Below are positions 8,792 through 19,232 of a stretch of DNA of 33,347 nucleotides, one piece after another (within the stretch, counting starts at the first letter, position 1; the number at the start of each line of letters is the position of its first letter). The translations under genes and the position numbers were made by a program. A model generated the notes under the pieces. It saw nothing but the letters and a program-made list of their open reading frames with translations, made no database searches and had not been told where the DNA came from. The stretch comes from Zelonia costaricensis. Its lineage: Eukaryota > Euglenozoa > Kinetoplastea > Trypanosomatida > Trypanosomatidae. Location: NCBI GenBank assembly GCA_030849075.1, contig JASAOO010003262.1, positions 1-33,347 of the forward strand, in the 5' to 3' direction.

Positions 8792-10530
8792 AGACTACGG
8801 GCGAAGCACGTCAGCACGCGTCGTCGCACTGAGTGTGAGGGGAGGGGTGGGGGAACAGAAAGAGGAGGAGCACCAAACGTACGGCGTCACGCAAGATCTC
8901 TACACAGCGAACGGCCAAAAGGCTGAGAGGAACAGCTCTGAGTAAAAAGGGGGACCGAGAGAACAAAGCACGAGCCGTGGTCAGTTCCCCTTGTTCCGTC
9001 ACTTTTCCCTCTTTTTTTTCTTCGTTTCAAGAATAACTGGGCCCAGCACACAGGACGTGGCCAAGACCGTCCGCTTTCTTCTTTTTTTTTCGGAAGTGCA
9101 GCGTACACACACGCACGCGGGCGTTTCCGCACTTCTTTTTTTTTCTTTTGCACCAGTCCTGCTGGACAAACAGACGAACAAAACCGAAAAACGGCGACGC
9201 GTCCGCTGAGGTAGGAGGAGAACGTCCAGTATGAAACGAAAAAAAAAAAGCGGTGCGCGGTATAAGCGACAGGGCAATAGGCGCCGAGGCGATAATACAG
9301 ATTTGGGAAAGCACGGGGGAGGTAGAGGGAGAAAGAGAGAGAGGGGGGGACACGGAGGCGGAATTGAGCGGGTATAAGCACAAGCCAAGACACGAAACAC
9401 AAAAGGCGACGGCGGAGAGAGCGAGCACGACAAAACGGGATGTGGGGAGAAGTGAGAATGCGGAGACGGAAGAGAACTCAGAACGCGCGCCGCTCGCAAG
9501 CCGGAGGAACTCGAGAAAGGGGGGGTAGTGGGTACGAGGCGGCGGCGGTGGAATGAAAGGGGAGAACAAGGAGGGGGGGGACACCGGGGGGCGTGACGCG
9601 AGGTACGGAAGAAGAAGAGCACAAGCACCGGCACGAGAGAGAGAAAGTGGCAGACGTGCAGGCGCACAATGAGCAGCGCACACACACAGACACACGCACA
9701 CAGCGCACGCACGCACAAAGTAAATAAGACACACAAAAAAAAAAAAGAACACGAAGCAACGTCACACCGTCCACTAGGCGAGAAAAAAAGGGGGTAGGGG
9801 GGAAGAATCGGAATGAGAAAATACAGGAAGTGCAGTCGCAGCAAATCCACCACTACAACCGCAAACGCAACCTGACGAGGCGGCGAGTTGCACGAAGAGT
9901 CACCGTCGGGGTACCAATCCGTTGGTGAGCACCCCGTACCACACACGCACACACAAACACACCAGAAATGAAAAGAAAGGTGAACACAACACACAAAAGC
10001 GGCACGAGCGCAGACACGAGCAGAACACAGGAAGCGAAGCGGCGCGCCGCGCTTGCAGTAGGCTCCAGTGCGGCGCGCGGGTGCGGAGAGAGCGACGCAG
10101 CAACACGAAGGTGCGTGGAGGGGGGCACGAGAGGGGGGGAACGGCGAGGGCAGGCGATGGCGTTTCCCGAGAGGAGGAGGGGGGTGTCACAAATAAAACA
10201 GAGAATGGAGAGGAGAGAGGAAGCAGCGAGAAGGCAGGCAGATGCGGAAGCGGCGTCACTGGGGAGACCTCACCTCACGCAGATGTACACACAGACACAC
10301 AAGAAGGACTGGCGGGGGATGAAGAGGACTGACAGAGGGACTCGCCGAGAACAGGGAGGGGAGGCAGCTATGAGCAGCGCAACGGAATGCCGTCGCGTAC
10401 ACACCAGTGTCAACAAGCTCCAGCGTCGACGTCCACGAGAGAGGGCAAGAAGGGGCAGTGCTGGGAGTCAGCACCGAAAGCAAAAAGGTACACCGAAGCA
10501 ATACGGCCACCCCGTCTTCGAGTGGGTGTC

Positions 10531-10552
10531 TGTGTGTGTGTGTGTGTGTGTG
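10531..10552. repeat. (TG)11 microsatellite
   Basis: Eleven uninterrupted TG units in the 10-kb interval. The orientation is opposite to most CA runs on the plus strand here. Confidence 0.95.
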
Positions 10553-11173
10553 CGGTCTGGTTTTCTTGTTCTTTCGTTGACGTCGGGGAAAATGCAAAAC
10601 ACAAGAGAACCCTCGCACACGCACACAGACACACACGAAGACACGTGCACGCGAGAAGCGCAGAAATCAAAGAAGCGAAACAGGCTGGGTGCGCTTTGCC
10701 AGGCACAATGACGCCCACCTAAGACCACAGGAAGTGATGACGAGAGAGAGGGAGGCGGACGGACAGGGGGGCCACTCGCGCCGACGCAGACGCGGGTGGT
10801 GAGCAGGTGGCGCGCGGGGGGGAGGAGGGGAGGAGAGCAGACCCAGCCCGATGAGGAAACTTGAGAAAAGGAATAACAAGAGAAAAAAAGAGGCGCGTAG
10901 GGGAGTGCGATGAAAGCAGGTACAAGGGAGTTTTACAAGGCAGGTCCGCAATGGAGGGGGGAGGGGGGGACACAGTCGGGTGAAGTGGACGAGCACCTCG
11001 GACCTGCGGGCACGCCCACACAACCAAGCACCGACACACCGAGCTCTCGCACAGGTCAAAGGAAAAACCTGGAGAGCAATCGTAGATGGTGTGAAGCGTC
11101 ACAGCCGTCACCACTCGGGAAGCGGCAAGGACAATCGTTGTGTCAAGTTAGGCAGACAGCAGGAAGTGGAGCA

Positions 11174-11287
11174 ACACACACACACACACACAAATGTCGC
11201 CTTTTGTGGCCAAGCCCCTCCGAGAGACCCAAGAAAGAAAACTCAAAACAGAACGACACAAGAGCATAACACACACACACACACACA
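11174..11287. repeat. Pair of CA microsatellites about 75 bases apart
   Basis: Two CA runs of about nine units each, at 11174-11191 and 11269-11287. The second runs into an A8 stretch. Confidence 0.9.
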
Positions 11288-11744
11288 AAAAAAAGTCGAA
11301 GTCGGAGAGAAAGCGAAACAAGGGGGGTTGACAAAGAGCGGGATTGGAGGCGTGTTGGGTCAACTACCTCAGCGCAGCGGGAGGAAAGGGGGAGGGGGAG
11401 GCCAAGCGTGTGTAGGTTTGTGTGAGAGTGAGTGTGAGCGTACGTGTGCGCTGCAGAAAAAAAAAGAGCTCTGCTGGCGCCTCGAAACAGAAAGGGGGAG
11501 GAGGTTCAGTGCAAGGTTGACCTGCCGCGACTACGGTGCGTGATGGTAAGCGTCGAGAATGTATCAGTAGATAGATGAAGCTATGCGAATGTGTGCAAAG
11601 GGGGGAGCAGAAGGAGGGGACGGGGGGTCAACTGTGCGGCGTGACTTCCCCTCAGTGGGAACAGACTTTAGCAAGCGAGTGACACGCAAAAAGGCAGAGC
11701 AGCAAGGTCCGAATGGATGACGAAAACTTGGCGTCTGCGCCTCA

Positions 11745-12300
11745 AACTCTTTTGTTTTCTTTCTGTCTCCTGTGAGATTGACCTCGACGGCGGTGCTGAA
11801 TATCAAGTGCTGTGGAAACCTCACAGATGTTTGTGTGGGTGGGTGGGTGGGTATGGGGGGGGGGGGGGTGGAGGACATAAACAGAAAGGAGGGAACATTT
11901 TGGAGTGGGCGAGTGGGAAGAAGGTAGAGCGAGCCTCCGTGGAAAAAGGCAAGAATGCCCGTGCGACACCTCTCAGATCGCTTGGTCTCGTGTGCGTGGG
12001 GGGAAGGGTGGCACTCCGGTAACAGCGCACCGACGTCTACAACTCGCTGAGATCGGGGCCAAGAAAGACAACATGGGTGAGCGGCCCACACGTCTGCCAG
12101 TGCAAGATCCCCGCTCCCCACCCACGTGGTCTGAGGGCGGCCAGATCCGCAACAAGTGCTCTCCGGTGCTGGACGACGCCCCACCGCATCCGCCGATGCC
12201 GCTGCTGTCGCCTCGCCGGCACGTCGAGCGATGTCACTGCACGCGTCACACCGTGCCATAGTTTTCCCTTCTCTCTTCCGCTCGAGGGTGCAGCTCCAGC
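11745..12300 (-). mobile_element. Possible degenerate SIDER-like retroposon (low confidence)
   Basis: Bases 11980-12260 break the purine-rich monotony with balanced, complex sequence. Read on the minus strand this block is followed, about 550 bases from its upstream edge, by an A-rich stretch (about 11745-11770). Size, location in a probable 3' UTR and A-rich end fit the short degenerate retroposons (SIDERs) known from Leishmania 3' UTRs. Parts of the block feel familiar as repeated Leishmania sequence, but that is memory and not a comparison. No second copy is seen in this window, and a C-rich/CCCA tract interrupts it. Confidence 0.25.
11836..11868. repeat. GGGT tandem repeat followed by G14
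   Basis: About four GGGT units and a short TAT interruption lead into fourteen consecutive G on the plus strand. It could form a G-quadruplex on the plus strand and is likely to be length-variable. Confidence 0.9.
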
Positions 12301-13160
12301 GCTGACGCACCGATGTCAGTCCCGATTTCGTTGTTATTTTCCTTTTTTGTTCTCATCCCAGACTCGACAGAGAACTCTGGCGAGAAAGAAAGCGGCATAC
12401 ACCGAGGCATCCAGACACAGACACAGAAACACACACACACACGAGCAGGCAACCACAAGGGGACAGGCTTGAACCTTGTGACCAGCGCTCTCCCTCGTAC
12501 CCCCGTTTACGTGCTTCTTTTCTTCTCTGTTCCTGTCTCGGGCCTTCCATGGTGCGTGCCCCTCTTCTACGCCGGCACCGCGGCAGCGGCAGCGAGGTAC
12601 ACGCGGGGAGAAGCGCCCGCCGACGTGTCTGCCGGCGTAGCTCGTGCACAACACACGCGTCCCACGAGAGCAGCCGGACAAAGGAAAAAAAATGAAGAGG
12701 CATGTGGGCCGCAGGTGCACAACAACGGAAAAAAAGGGGCGCAGAGACGACGGGCGCGGGGCGTCGAGTCGAGCCCGCAGGGAGGACATCGAATACGCGG
12801 CGCCTGCACGAACACGGGACACCAACGCGTGGAGAGGGGGCAGGGCCACGAGGACGGAAGTGGAGTCGAGCAGGACGTGAACGCAAACGGCGGTGGCAAG
12901 GCCTCGGCCGAGTGTGCGGCAATGGCGGAGCAGGTCTGTCCTTCTCGTGCGTGCTAACCCCGGCAGCGGAGCACACCCGCTACGCAGCGCCGTGAACCGT
13001 CGCCTCGCCACCGTGCCCACACGTGGCCAACACAGTCCGTACCCACTTTTCCCTTGGCTTGTGGCCCGCCCGCCCGCCAGCCCCCCCCCCTCTCTCTGAC
13101 AGCCTCCTTTTCCCCTCCCCACCATCACGCCCCTAACCTTCCCCTCGCAGACGTGTGGGG
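12260..13160 (+). other. Segment with reversed strand composition
   Basis: Unlike its surroundings, this segment has several pyrimidine-rich stretches on the plus strand (about 12265-12290, 12330-12360, 12505-12540 and 13075-13160), mixed with purine-rich ones. The last has a C/T tract followed by two AG dinucleotides (GACAG near 13102 and CGCAG near 13150), resembling a splice-acceptor layout in plus orientation. No convincing plus-strand gene follows. It may be an old insertion, an antisense transcript or chance. Confidence 0.3.
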
Positions 13161-15277
13161 CCTCGGAGGGGGGGAGGGGTGCGTCGTTTGGGGTTCACGA
13201 GGATTACACGAGCGGCACGCGGCGTCACTGCACAACCCTCCACCAAAAACAAAAGGAAAGAGAACAGCCTTGACATCAAGCAGCGAAAGGGTGCAGCACG
13301 GGGAACGCAGAGAAAAACAAAAAGGTGAAGTCGAGATGGTGAAAGAGGGAGCGCTGTGCGGCAACAGCATTCCAGGTTGCCGCGCGCTTACACAGAGGCA
13401 CAAACGCACAAACACACAGACGCACACACGTGGGCTCTGCCGATGCCGAATTCCGACGGGGGAGGGGGGGGGCTAGACGGAAGGTTGGGGCAAGTAGACG
13501 ACAGCAATAGGAAGCGCAGAAGAAAAAAAAAAAGAAGGCGCAGTGGAAGGAAAAGAGCGAAGCTGGAGGAAACAAAGGGACAAGAGCACGAGTGACGGCA
13601 AAGAGGCACATGAGACATGCAGATACACGCACACAAAGAGAAAGACAGACGCACAGACACACACACCAGCTCCGCGTAGCAGACACGCAGCCGGCGAGAT
13701 GGAAACAAACAAATAAGAATACACATCAGACGGACCAGGACGCAGATAGCAGTCGAGGGAGGACGAGCCAGGCAGCAAAGCACGCGTTCTGACCACGGCA
13801 CGTTAACAAACAAGATGGTCTGCACCAGCGAGCTAAGCATGTCGATAATGCATTGTGCAGTGTGGAGGAGGTGGGGGGCGTGTGAGAGCACATGCAAACT
13901 TGCCCACACGCGGGGAGCGCCAGGTAAAACTGTGGGGGACAAACACAAGCGAGCGCAACGGCGGCAACAGCGGGGCCGGGATCACACGAGGCCGCACTCC
14001 AGCGCATGCGGTCGATGATGCCTCCCCCCGTCGCCTTGGTCAATAACCTCATCACCACCGCCTCCATCCACACACACACACATTCGTACACGCGTTGATA
14101 GCCGCAGACAGACGTGTTACATAGCCTTTCCCCTCTCCGTGCCACACCGTCCCTTCCTTCTTGGCTTCTTCCCTTTCCCGTAATGTGTGGAAGGGGAGGC
14201 AAAGCACCAAGCCTTGCCGGAAGCGAGCCAAAGGACAGGAGAGGGTGGGAATAGAAAGAAACATGAAGTGCGGGCAAGAGACACTACGAAGCGCAGCAGG
14301 AGCGACACGCACGCCGGCACACACACACACACGTGCACAAGGCACACTCGACGTAAACACATACTCTCACAGACAAAGGCGAGGAGAGGAGGAGGGGGGG
14401 CAGGAGAGGCGGTGGTGGTGTGGAAAAGTCCGAGGCCACTCCCCACTGCCACTTTCACCACGCCGACACGGGAGAGCTAGACAGTCAACAAGAAAAGGAG
14501 TCAACAGGAAGACCACACGCGGTGAGGCTGGCTCGGGGAAAGGGCGGGGGGCAGGAGACGACCTGGTGAGGAGGGGAATGGGCGTGCCGTCCTATTACCC
14601 GTACTTTTCGTCCGCGCTCGTCAACTCGCACTTCACTGATTTGCTGAGGAGCAGGAGACAGCGGGCAACACCTGTGTTGCGTACTTCTCCTCCTGACGCT
14701 CTTCATGCTCTCATTGCCGGCTGGCACAGTGACCTGCCCCTCCCCCCTTGCGTGCTGTTCCGCGCAGTCGTTTGCTACAGGCCGAAGGCGTGCAGTTCCA
14801 CTGTGTGCTGCGCCTGTGCGCCCCGTTACGCCGATTCCGTGTAAACACCAACAGCACAACACGTGCACGAACACGCAGGCGCGCCTGCAGCCGAGACGGA
14901 GGTGGTGACGCTGAAGCAGATAAAGTGACAGGTGCCCGGCAAAGGCGGGAAAAAGCGCGAGATCGGAACACAGACACCCACACACGCACACATCAACACG
15001 TGTGCAACACTCACAAGTTAGCACCGGCGAACACAGAAGACGCAAAAAGCACAAGAAAAAGATGCAGCACGCTCAAGATACACAACATACACGCGAGCAC
15101 ACGAAAACGGTGAAGTGGGGTGAAAGGGGGGGGGGGCGAAGGCGAAGCGAAGAGCGCCATCGATTGTGGGATCGGAAGAGAAGAAACGAGCCTCACAGAG
15201 AACAGAGGGGGGGCGTGAGGCGGGAAAGGGGGGGAGAGAAGGAAATGTACATATTCAGGTGTTGCCCCTCTGTCGCT

Positions 15278-15293
15278 CCCCCCCCCCCCCCCC
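15278..15293. repeat. C16 homopolymer
   Basis: Sixteen consecutive C on the plus strand within the 10-kb interval. It gives a G16 run in the direction of transcription, opposite to the usual pyrimidine bias here. Confidence 0.9.
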
Positions 15294-15459
15294 GCCGGCC
15301 CCGCGCCCAGTCACTCGCGGGACGTACAGCGCTCATCTTCTCCCGTCCCCGGTGACGTCGTCATACCCACGAGAGAGAAGAAACAAAACGCCAAGCGAGC
15401 TCTGGCTTGTGGGGCACTGAGCGGGTTGACGCGTTTCCCGTTTCCTTCTTTTTTCCATT

Positions 15460-15501
15460 CCACACACACATACACACAAACACACACACACACACACACA
15501 C
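15460..15501. repeat. Interrupted CA microsatellite, about 42 bases
   Basis: CA units with one TA and one AA interruption, ending in about eleven perfect units. This is the longest CA tract in the window. Confidence 0.95.
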
Positions 15502-16556
15502 TCGACGCGCTCGTCCGCACCTCCGCGGGCAAGTAAGGGTTCAAGTCAAGGATCATGGAAGACAGAGAGACACCGCGGGAAAAACGGTCCTTCCGAGATG
15601 GACTCTACGAAGTGGGCAGATGCTGGCGAAGTCGACGCAGCGTTCAACCAAAAAAGGAAAGGTCGTGGGTTCCTACTGAACACGCAAAGGCAGAAGCACA
15701 ACCGCAATAAAGGACAAGGCGGAGGAGGGGCGAGGGAGGGGAGTGACACAGCGACAACTAAAACGCGCGAGACATGGTTGGGAATAGGAGGAGATGATCG
15801 GGAGGTAGACGCAGCGGCACGCAGCAACGATGCAGAAGACAGGAGACAGTGACATACACACCGACACACACAAAACTGAAAAAGAGCGCGGAAGAGAAAC
15901 CTCAAAAAGCAAACAATGAGAGAGGCCTGCGAGCGCGCTTCCTGGTCGTGCGGGCATACGTGTGGCAGAGTAAAAAACGGAAGGGGGAGGTGAGAGGGCG
16001 GATGACAGAGACAGAGAGGAACAGGGCTGCCTGCAGGCACCACGCCCCTTGCATACCACCACGACGGGTCTCGCCAAGGGACCTGGGGGGAGGAAGACAC
16101 ACACGCACACACGCACACACATACATGCCCGCGGGTGTGGGACACGGCTGCCTCTTCCTTTTGTCCATTCGTTCTCTCCCGTCCCTGCAGTACGCCGTGC
16201 TTCGTGGTTGTCCGCTCGGCAGAGAGGCAACACAGACGAAGACCCAAGAAAAAGCGTGCGGATGAGGGGACACGCGGCACTCGTGGTGTCGGTGTGGATG
16301 GGTGTCGACCTCACATCAGCTCCCTCCGCTTTGCGGCGCGCAGACGCACGCCCGGGCTCAGGCCGTTGTCGTGCGCCGTGGTGAAGGAAAGCTGAGAAGA
16401 GCGCAGCGATGCAGGGGACTCAAGACGAGGAAAGAGAGGAGAGCGGGGACAGTTCCATGCCTGCCTCGCGCTTGCTCCTCTCTGAACGCGGGAGGGGCAC
16501 CAGATGGTGCCTGGCGAACACGGCCACAGTGAAGAAACACGGGAGAGGTGGGGCGG

Positions 16557-16571
16557 AAAAAAAAAAAAAAA
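16557..16571. repeat. A15 homopolymer
   Basis: Fifteen A on the plus strand, so T15 in the direction of transcription, in the probable 3' flank of the 334-aa gene. It could serve as a polypyrimidine signal. Confidence 0.85.
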
Positions 16572-16711
16572 GAGCGCCATGACGGCGTCCATGCACGGTG
16601 GGGAGGGGGTGAGGTGGGTGGAGAAGTAAGGCGGGAGGGAGGAGGCGCCGCGCTCTAGACGGCATGAGAAGTCACTACCCGGGTTGGTTGCGTGGCCCAG
16701 GTGCCCTGTGG

Positions 16712-16732
16712 CTGCTGCTGCTGCTGCTGCTG
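16712..16732. repeat. (CTG)7 trinucleotide repeat
   Basis: Seven perfect CTG units on the plus strand (CAG on the minus strand), outside any supported coding frame, in the 3' flank of the 334-aa gene. Confidence 0.9.
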
Positions 16733-18156
16733 CGTATCCGACATCTGCGTGACTCCACCGCGCATGGCCGCATGAGAGAGGGGGGGCGACTAAACAACAC
16801 AACAAGGAAAATTGACGACGACGTGGTGGAGCACCAGACAGACAGTGAGAGCGAGATAGAGCAAGCACGGTGCGAGCGAGGATCAGGAGCGGAGCGCACC
16901 ACTGCACACACGCACGCATTCAAACCAAAACTGGAATCATAGGGATAAAAACAAAAAAGGCAGGCGGGGAGAGGGGGGAGATAATAATTGAAGAAGCGCG
17001 ACGGAGCACTCGAAAACGAGCGCCGTGGTATAACGACCCCTCTTACAAGTGGGAGAAGGAAAGAGACAGAGGCGAAGGAGGTAGGGGGGGGCAGCTACAA
17101 AAACAGAAGACGCCACGAGCAGAAAACACAGTAGTGCACGGAGACACAGAGTCACCGTCACCGCCAATATACAACGTACCCATAGAAACATGAGCATGAA
17201 GACGGGAGAGGAGAGACGCGTAACAACTTGTAAACAAGAGGGAAAAAAAGGGACAAGTCAGACACGTGGGCGCAGAGAACTAACTGCGCGCACGTGCGAG
17301 TGGGTGTGTTGTGCGATATACTCGGTCAATGAAAACGAAAAATGCGGTGCACAGCACATCTGATAGTTCAAAAAAGAAGCTGGGTAAACAACACAGTCCG
17401 GTTGACAGTACGAGGAGGTGAAAGAGCTGAAGGTCTCCCTACCACACAAAACAAACACACCACAACACGTCAAGACGACAAGGAGGGCGGTCGCACGCAG
17501 AGCGGGGGGGAACAGTGAGGAGGGGGGTGACAAGACAAGCAGAGGAGGGAGGGCATTGGTCGAGGGGACAATGCTACAATGAGAAGTGCAGCGCGCAACA
17601 TCAACGCCGCGGCGGTGATGATGACGGCGAGAGAGGGGGAGGTGAGGGAGTAGCTGCCTACTCGCAATAGAAGAGACAGAAACGAAATATCTCCGCGGCG
17701 GTGCGGCACAACGGGGGCGAGGCAGTCACGAGTGAGCGAGCGACGGGAGGGAAAACGAGTCGCGATTGCGGAGCTGAAAACGGTGGAAGCGAAGAGGGGG
17801 GGGTCCAAACACTGGAACCTACTAGACTTCCCTCCTCCCTTCCCCGTCACGCACACACGTATCCTCGCCCGCGCGGGAGATGCGCCTTTACAGCGCACGA
17901 GGGGAGGAGGGAAAGGGGTAGCAGGAAAGAAAGCGCACAGCGCGGTGTGGGACGGACAAAGAAGACGGAAGTGGCGGCGCGAGCGAGCGAGCGGAGAGCA
18001 TCAAGACGCACCGGGTGTTGTCCCCCCACCCGCTCTCCATCAACCTGCGACTCTCTTTTTTTTATCTTTCCGCTGCCCGCGGAATCCGTCACAAGGATGC
18101 ACCAAGCGCCATCCGCCCTGCGCCCTTCGCGAACGCCGTCCTCTGGCCTCATCGCT

Positions 18157-18179
18157 GCCCCGCCCCACCCCACCCACCC
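18157..18179 (-). promoter_or_regulatory. Predicted G-quadruplex motif in the 3' UTR of the 334-aa gene
   Basis: On the minus (sense) strand, about 29-51 bases after the TAA, five runs of three to four G are separated by single T or C bases. Single-base loops with G3-G4 runs make a textbook parallel quadruplex motif, so the mRNA could carry a stable RNA quadruplex just after the stop codon. A regulatory role is inference. Confidence 0.55.
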
Positions 18180-18207
18180 ACGCGTCTTTCTTCCCCGGCG
18201 ATCAACT

Positions 18208-19212
18208 TTAGAAATCAGCGTCCTCCTGATCGCCGGCAGTGGCCTCCGCAAAGGCGTCGCTCAGGTTGCTATACGAGTGCACGTCCTCCTGGTTGAAGAC
18301 CTGCGGCACGGCCGGCGCCTCCTCGAAGACGACGGGGGCCATGTACATGTTGCCGCCGTACATGTCCATGCCGCCATGCATCGGCGGCTGCTGCGGCATA
18401 GGCGGTGGCTGCCGGTTCGCGTCCTCCATATCAAAGTCACGCGAGCGGCTCCCGTTGCCGGCCTTGCGGCGCACCTCCACATCACCCCACTGCTCGCCGT
18501 TCCGCATCGCCGCCTTGCGCTTGAAGTTGATGCCGCCGTAGCCCGTTGCGGAGCGGCCGTCCACGTTGCGGCGGTTTGTCACACGACGCGGCTTGCCGAC
18601 ATCCTCGCCCTCCTCGATGTCGCCACGGTAACTGCGCACGGCCTTGAGGCCATCCATCTTGCGGTCCTCGTTGCGGGCCGCCATGTCGCCGTAGTACTGC
18701 TTCAGCTCCGTCTCCTCCTCTTCGTCCTGCATGCCCCGCACGCTCATGCCGCCGCGTGTGCTGATCGCCACCTGCGTGTCACGCTCGCGCGCGCCGAAGA
18801 AAACACTGCCGTGGCGGGCCATCCCGGTGCCGGCGTGGTTGCTGCGCGACGCGACGGAGCGGTTGCGCGCCATGGTGCTCTGCTTCCGGTCCACGCCCGG
18901 CGGCGGACCGCTGAAGCTCTTCACAGACTTGAGGGCGCCGCCGCGCTCGTCCTCGCCGCCGTTCTTGTAGCCGTCGGCCTGGTACCCGGCGTTCTCACCC
19001 ATCATCTGCTGCTGCTGCTGCCTGTAGGGGTCCTGCATCGGCTGTTGCTGCTGCTGCTGTTGGCCGTACTGGTCGTAGCCGCCGCTGCCCTGGTACTGCA
19101 TCATCATCATCTGCTGCTGCTGATAGGTGTAGTCCTGCGCCCCGCTGTCGTTTGTGTAGCCGTCGTAGGCCTGGTCGCCGGCGTAGCCCTGGTCGTAGCC
19201 GCCGTAGTACAT
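18208..19212 (-). CDS. 334-aa Tyr/Gln/Gly/Met-rich low-complexity protein, function unknown
   Basis: The ATG at 19212 (MYYGGYDQGYAGDQ) is chosen because the frame upstream is a hydrophobic/His-Thr string translated from pyrimidine and CA-repeat DNA. Residues 1-72 are prion-like: YG/YD-rich with poly-Gln runs (31-34, 51-57, 65-69) and MMMM. Residues 90-265 are charged and basic with many Arg-x-x-Ser-type sites (RKQST, RNRSVAS, ARHGSVF), and an acidic patch at 163-168. A motif occurs twice: GALKSVKSFSG (92-102) and DGLKAVRSYRG (187-197). Residues 266-334 are Pro/Met-rich with GGMDMYGGNMYM (280-291) and end acidic (GDQEDADF). No enzyme domain, signal peptide or membrane span is seen. The MYG motif echoes the N-terminal third of the 2056-aa protein upstream in the same cluster, which suggests a shared assembly or compartment (inference). 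I do not recognise the family. The codon bias is strong, so the gene itself is secure. Confidence 0.92.
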   Translation of the reverse strand: MYYGGYDQGYAGDQAYDGYTNDSGAQDYTYQQQQMMMMQYQGSGGYDQYGQQQQQQQPMQDPYRQQQQQMMGENAGYQADGYKNGGEDERGGALKSVKSFSGPPPGVDRKQSTMARNRSVASRSNHAGTGMARHGSVFFGARERDTQVAISTRGGMSVRGMQDEEEETELKQYYGDMAARNEDRKMDGLKAVRSYRGDIEEGEDVGKPRRVTNRRNVDGRSATGYGGINFKRKAAMRNGEQWGDVEVRRKAGNGSRSRDFDMEDANRQPPPMPQQPPMHGGMDMYGGNMYMAPVVFEEAPAVPQVFNQEDVHSYSNLSDAFAEATAGDQEDADF

Positions 19213-19230
19213 GATAGGCGAATTGGGTAA

Positions 19231-19232
19231 CT
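19231..19232 (-). promoter_or_regulatory. Candidate spliced-leader acceptor AG for the 334-aa gene
   Basis: On the minus strand a CT-rich tract (about 19284-19310) is followed, after a CA repeat free of AG, by the first AG in the context ATCGAG, 18 bases before the ATG. The layout fits trans-splicing rules. Use of this exact site is unproven. Confidence 0.45.

Larger units (their letters stand above)
8147..18207. other. 10-kb interval without a supportable gene
   Basis: Open frames here are short or made of repetitive Ser/Phe/Cys/Pro/Leu strings, as expected from translating pyrimidine-rich DNA; none shows GC3-biased coding periodicity. Most of the interval is purine-rich on the plus strand, so pyrimidine-rich in the direction of transcription. 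It must hold the 3' UTR of the 334-aa gene and the 5' leader of the 2283-aa gene. It also contains CA/TG microsatellites, poly-G/C runs, a 10-bp hairpin, a possible degenerate retroposon and a segment of reversed strand composition, all listed separately. Unannotated non-coding RNAs cannot be excluded. Confidence 0.7.

Noticed and set aside
8999..9994. 331-codon minus-strand open frame, and similar ones at 15546-16280, 20304-21314 and 23875-24825
   Set aside because: Same artefact: long pyrimidine tracts translate into open but meaningless low-complexity strings.
11905..12261. 118-codon plus-strand open frame with a more complex C-terminal half
   Set aside because: No coding periodicity and no recognisable family. 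The complexity is better explained by the possible retroposon block.
12313..12957. 214-codon plus-strand open frame starting with a hydrophobic stretch
   Set aside because: The hydrophobic start comes from a T-rich tract and the rest is Arg/Gly/His-rich low complexity. Codon bias is absent.
14665..14680. 7-bp inverted repeat GCAACAC-CT-GTGTTGC
   Set aside because: The arms are short and the two-base loop is too tight for a stable hairpin; expected by chance in this much sequence.
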